A stretch of DNA of 64,000 bases, taken from Cacajao melanocephalus (lineage: Eukaryota > Chordata > Mammalia > Primates > Pitheciidae). The stretch's first letter is position 1. The number at the start of each line of letters is the position of its first letter. Location: NCBI GenBank assembly GCA_963573385.1, contig CAUYLG010022336.1, positions 62,001-126,000 of the forward strand. Direction: 5' to 3'. Shown here piece after piece: positions 63,792-64,000 of the stretch. The notes under the pieces were generated by a model. That model saw only the letters and a list, made by a program, of their open reading frames with translations, made no database searches and had not been told where the DNA came from. Position numbers and translations under genes: made by a program.

Positions 63792-64000
63792 CTACTTAAC
63801 CTATTCTTTGCTAAAAAGTGAAAAAAATATGCAACTACTTCCTATTGCAGTAGTTTACTAAAAGAATTCTAATAAAATACTTTAAAAACTCCTATAAGAG
63901 GAACAGGAAGCAGTTAGACACCTGAAGAAAAGTGCAAAATTCTTAGCTGTATTCTCAGGAGCCAAAGCCAAACAAAAATTTTATCAGGTACTAAAAGTTT

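Overview
This window looks like primate, most likely human, nuclear DNA. It is AT-rich and CpG-poor, and it carries about a dozen Alu elements (AluJ-like and AluS-like, one nested pair), a THE1/MaLR solo LTR, a MADE1 mariner MITE and an L1 3' end of L1PA/L1PB type. Older mammalian repeats (L2, MIR, L3/CR1, hAT-Charlie/MER5/MER20, Tigger, L1M) are also abundant. I see no bacterial gene, operon, CRISPR array or prophage. No protein-coding gene can be called with confidence. The open reading frames of 60-144 codons fall in Alu, L1, LTR and L2 sequence, in microsatellites, or in unassigned DNA with no recognisable domain. The window therefore reads as intergenic or deep intronic.

Layout. 1-9.8 kb holds L2 and MIR remnants, one Alu, an AT-rich hairpin and a Tigger DNA transposon that still shows the fossil 3' end of its transposase frame. 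9.8-17 kb has unassigned DNA, a hAT-Charlie element split by about 1.5 kb containing an Alu and an L1M piece, and a possible conserved element near 15.1-15.6 kb. 17.1-23.6 kb is a block of ancient L1M sequence, mostly on the minus strand, with a segment in inverted orientation and three Alu insertions. 23.6-36.5 kb mixes MIR, L2, hAT, microsatellites and a nested Alu-in-Alu, with a GC-richer unassigned island at 31.6-32.5 kb. 36.5-36.8 kb is a short twin-primed L1 with a perfect 15-bp target duplication. 39-50 kb is repeat-poor and holds the best regulatory candidates: a GC-richer island at 45.4-45.6 kb with an RFX X-box-like site upstream of a well-placed ATG, a second RFX-like site at 47.1 kb and a CTCF-like motif at 47.95 kb. 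50-64 kb is repeat-dense again, with Alus, a 557-bp solo LTR with a perfect 5-bp target duplication, a MER20 split by an Alu, L1/L2 remnants, a GGGA microsatellite with quadruplex potential and a THE1 solo LTR.

I found no new multi-gene system. The observations most worth a check are the X-box/ATG candidate exon at about 45.4-45.6 kb, the duplicated octamer-plus-CCAAT unit near 6.2 kb, the Tigger coding fossil, and the insertion histories recorded by target-site duplications. Repeat family names come from recalled consensus patterns. Boundaries are approximate unless a target duplication fixes them.
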